Part shown: in pieces, positions 5,789 through 6,501 of the stretch | Numbering within the stretch: position 1 is the stretch's first letter | How the letters are laid out: every line of letters starts with the position of its first letter | Assembly (NCBI GenBank): GCA_027083045.1 | Contig: JALWQP010000132.1 | Span: 1 to 6,501, forward strand | DNA: 6,501 nucleotides | DNA from: Desulfurococcales archaeon | Lineage (GTDB): Archaea; Thermoproteota; Thermoprotei_A; Sulfolobales; Desulfurococcaceae | Direction of reading: 5' to 3' | Program-made: the position numbers and the translations under genes | The notes under the pieces: generated by a model | The model's database searches: none | Seen by the model: the letters and a program-made list of their open reading frames with translations, nothing else | Told to the model about the DNA's origin: nothing

Positions 5789-5825
5789 CGTAATCATACA
5801 CATAGATAGTAACAGTAATCCGAGA

Positions 5826-5850
5826 AGCTAGAAGCTCTACTATTTTTCCT
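5826..5850 (+). terminator. Possible terminator after rps6e
   Basis: A short AGCT-AGA-AGCT foldback (5826-5836) is followed by CTACTATTTTTCCT with a T5 run at 5843-5847, about 40-60 bases after the rps6e stop. A T-run is the usual archaeal signal, and the foldback may be incidental, since it lies within a tandem AGAAGCT repeat (5823-5836). Confidence 0.4.
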
Positions 5851-5860
5851 ATAACCTATC

Positions 5861-5870
5861 ATAAAAATAT
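5861..5870 (+). promoter_or_regulatory. Candidate TATA box for aIF2 gamma
   Basis: ATAAAAATAT predicts a start near 5892 and a leader of about 18 bases that begins just before GGGGTGAG (5896-5903). A second candidate, TTTAATAC (5872-5879), would place the start inside the ribosome-binding site, so the first is preferred. Confidence 0.45.
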
Positions 5871-5909
5871 GTTTAATACATATAGAATCGTATTTGGGGT
5901 GAGTACGTT

Positions 5910-6501
5910 TTGCCTTGGGAAGAAAAACAACCCGAAGTGAACATCGGAGTAGTAGGACACGTTGATCACGGGAAGACAACACTGGTACAAGCACTTACAG
6001 GGATATGGACTGCGAGACACAGCGAGGAGCTCAAAAGAGGAATGACTATTAAGCTGGGCTATGCTGATGGAAACATAGCCTATTGTGATCGGCTAGAGCC
6101 TCCAGAAGCATATACTACGGAACCAATATGTCCGGACGGTTCGGAGTCACATCTACTGAGAAGAGTTAGCTATGTAGATGCTCCTGGACACGAGGCTCTC
6201 ATGGCGACAATGCTCAGCGGAGCCGCACTTATGGATGGAGCCCTCCTCGTAATCGCAGCAAACGAGCCCTGCCCCCAGCCACAGACTCTCGAGCATTTTG
6301 TAGCACTAGACATTATCGGTGTTAGAAACCTAGTAGTCGTGCAGAACAAGATCGATGTCGTGTCCAAGGAACAAGCAAAGAAAAACTATAAGGAAATACG
6401 GGAGTTCTTGAAAGGCACATGGGCTGAAAATGCCCCCATAATACCTGTTAGTGCGCTTCATAAAGCGAACATAGATGTCTTGCTCCAAGCAATCGAAGAA
6501 T
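5910..6501 (+). CDS. eif2g: Translation initiation factor aIF2 gamma subunit (3'-truncated by window edge)
   Basis: The GTPase subunit of aIF2, which with alpha and beta delivers initiator Met-tRNA to the small ribosomal subunit. The 197 visible codons cover most of the G domain: G1 GHVDHGKT (16-23), switch I RGMTIKLGYA (43-52) with Thr46, G3 DAPGH (90-94), G4 NKID (146-149) and G5 SAL (181-183). MTIKLGYA, LSGAALMDGA and GTWAENAPIIPVSALH are strongly aIF2-gamma-specific. The start is TTG at 5910: the N-terminus MPWEEKQPEVNIGVVGH fits the family and GGTGA (5898-5902) lies 7 bases upstream. The zinc-knuckle insertion (about 58-78) retains only Cys59 and Cys74 where archaeal relatives usually have two CxxC pairs. 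Roughly half the protein, including domains II and III, lies beyond the window. Confidence 0.97.
   Translation, partial: MPWEEKQPEVNIGVVGHVDHGKTTLVQALTGIWTARHSEELKRGMTIKLGYADGNIAYCDRLEPPEAYTTEPICPDGSESHLLRRVSYVDAPGHEALMATMLSGAALMDGALLVIAANEPCPQPQTLEHFVALDIIGVRNLVVVQNKIDVVSKEQAKKNYKEIREFLKGTWAENAPIIPVSALHKANIDVLLQAIEE

Noticed and set aside
5794..5994. Minus-strand open frame of 66 codons
   Set aside because: It covers the rps6e-aIF2 gamma gap and the first codons of aIF2 gamma, with no protein family resemblance.
6170..6367. Minus-strand open frame of 65 codons
   Set aside because: Shadow of the aIF2 gamma G domain.

Overview
This window is a housekeeping translation locus from an archaeon, most likely a hyperthermophilic crenarchaeon of the Desulfurococcales type. 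Every gene is of the archaeal/eukaryotic kind: archaeal glutamyl-tRNA synthetase, eL8-type L7Ae, eS28, eL24, aIF5B, the long crenarchaeal form of eS6, and aIF2 gamma. The genes have archaeal TATA-like elements upstream. Most have GGTG-type Shine-Dalgarno (SD) motifs 6 to 8 bases before the start, and GTG and TTG starts are common. The assignment below phylum is an inference; no rRNA is present to settle it.

Layout. Bases 1-1411 hold the 3' part of gltX (+), entering the window inside its HIGH motif. Then come rpl7ae (+, GTG start), an AT-rich convergent gap, rps28e (-), a divergent promoter region, rpl24e (+, TTG start), ndk (+), infB/aIF5B (-, tail to tail with ndk, 4 bases between stops), a second divergent promoter region, rps6e (+), and the 5' part of aIF2 gamma (+, TTG start), which runs off the right edge.

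How the genes work together. GltX charges tRNA. L7Ae, S28e, L24e and S6e are ribosomal proteins; L7Ae is also the kink-turn protein of box C/D and H/ACA RNPs and RNase P. aIF2 gamma brings initiator tRNA to the small subunit, and aIF5B drives subunit joining. Both are GTPases, and Ndk makes NTPs, including GTP. The order L7Ae-S28e-L24e-Ndk-aIF5B is a known archaeal gene neighbourhood. Here the order is kept but S28e and aIF5B are on the opposite strand, so the cluster must be read from several separate promoters.

No mobile element, CRISPR array, tRNA, rRNA or intein was seen. The most interesting signals are in leaders. The L7Ae leader can fold into a kink-turn-like element (1449-1487) that contains its own SD and abuts its GTG start, which suggests autoregulation. 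The S6e leader has a GC-rich hairpin with a GCAA tetraloop that buries its SD. In aIF2 gamma, the zinc knuckle keeps only two of its four expected cysteines.
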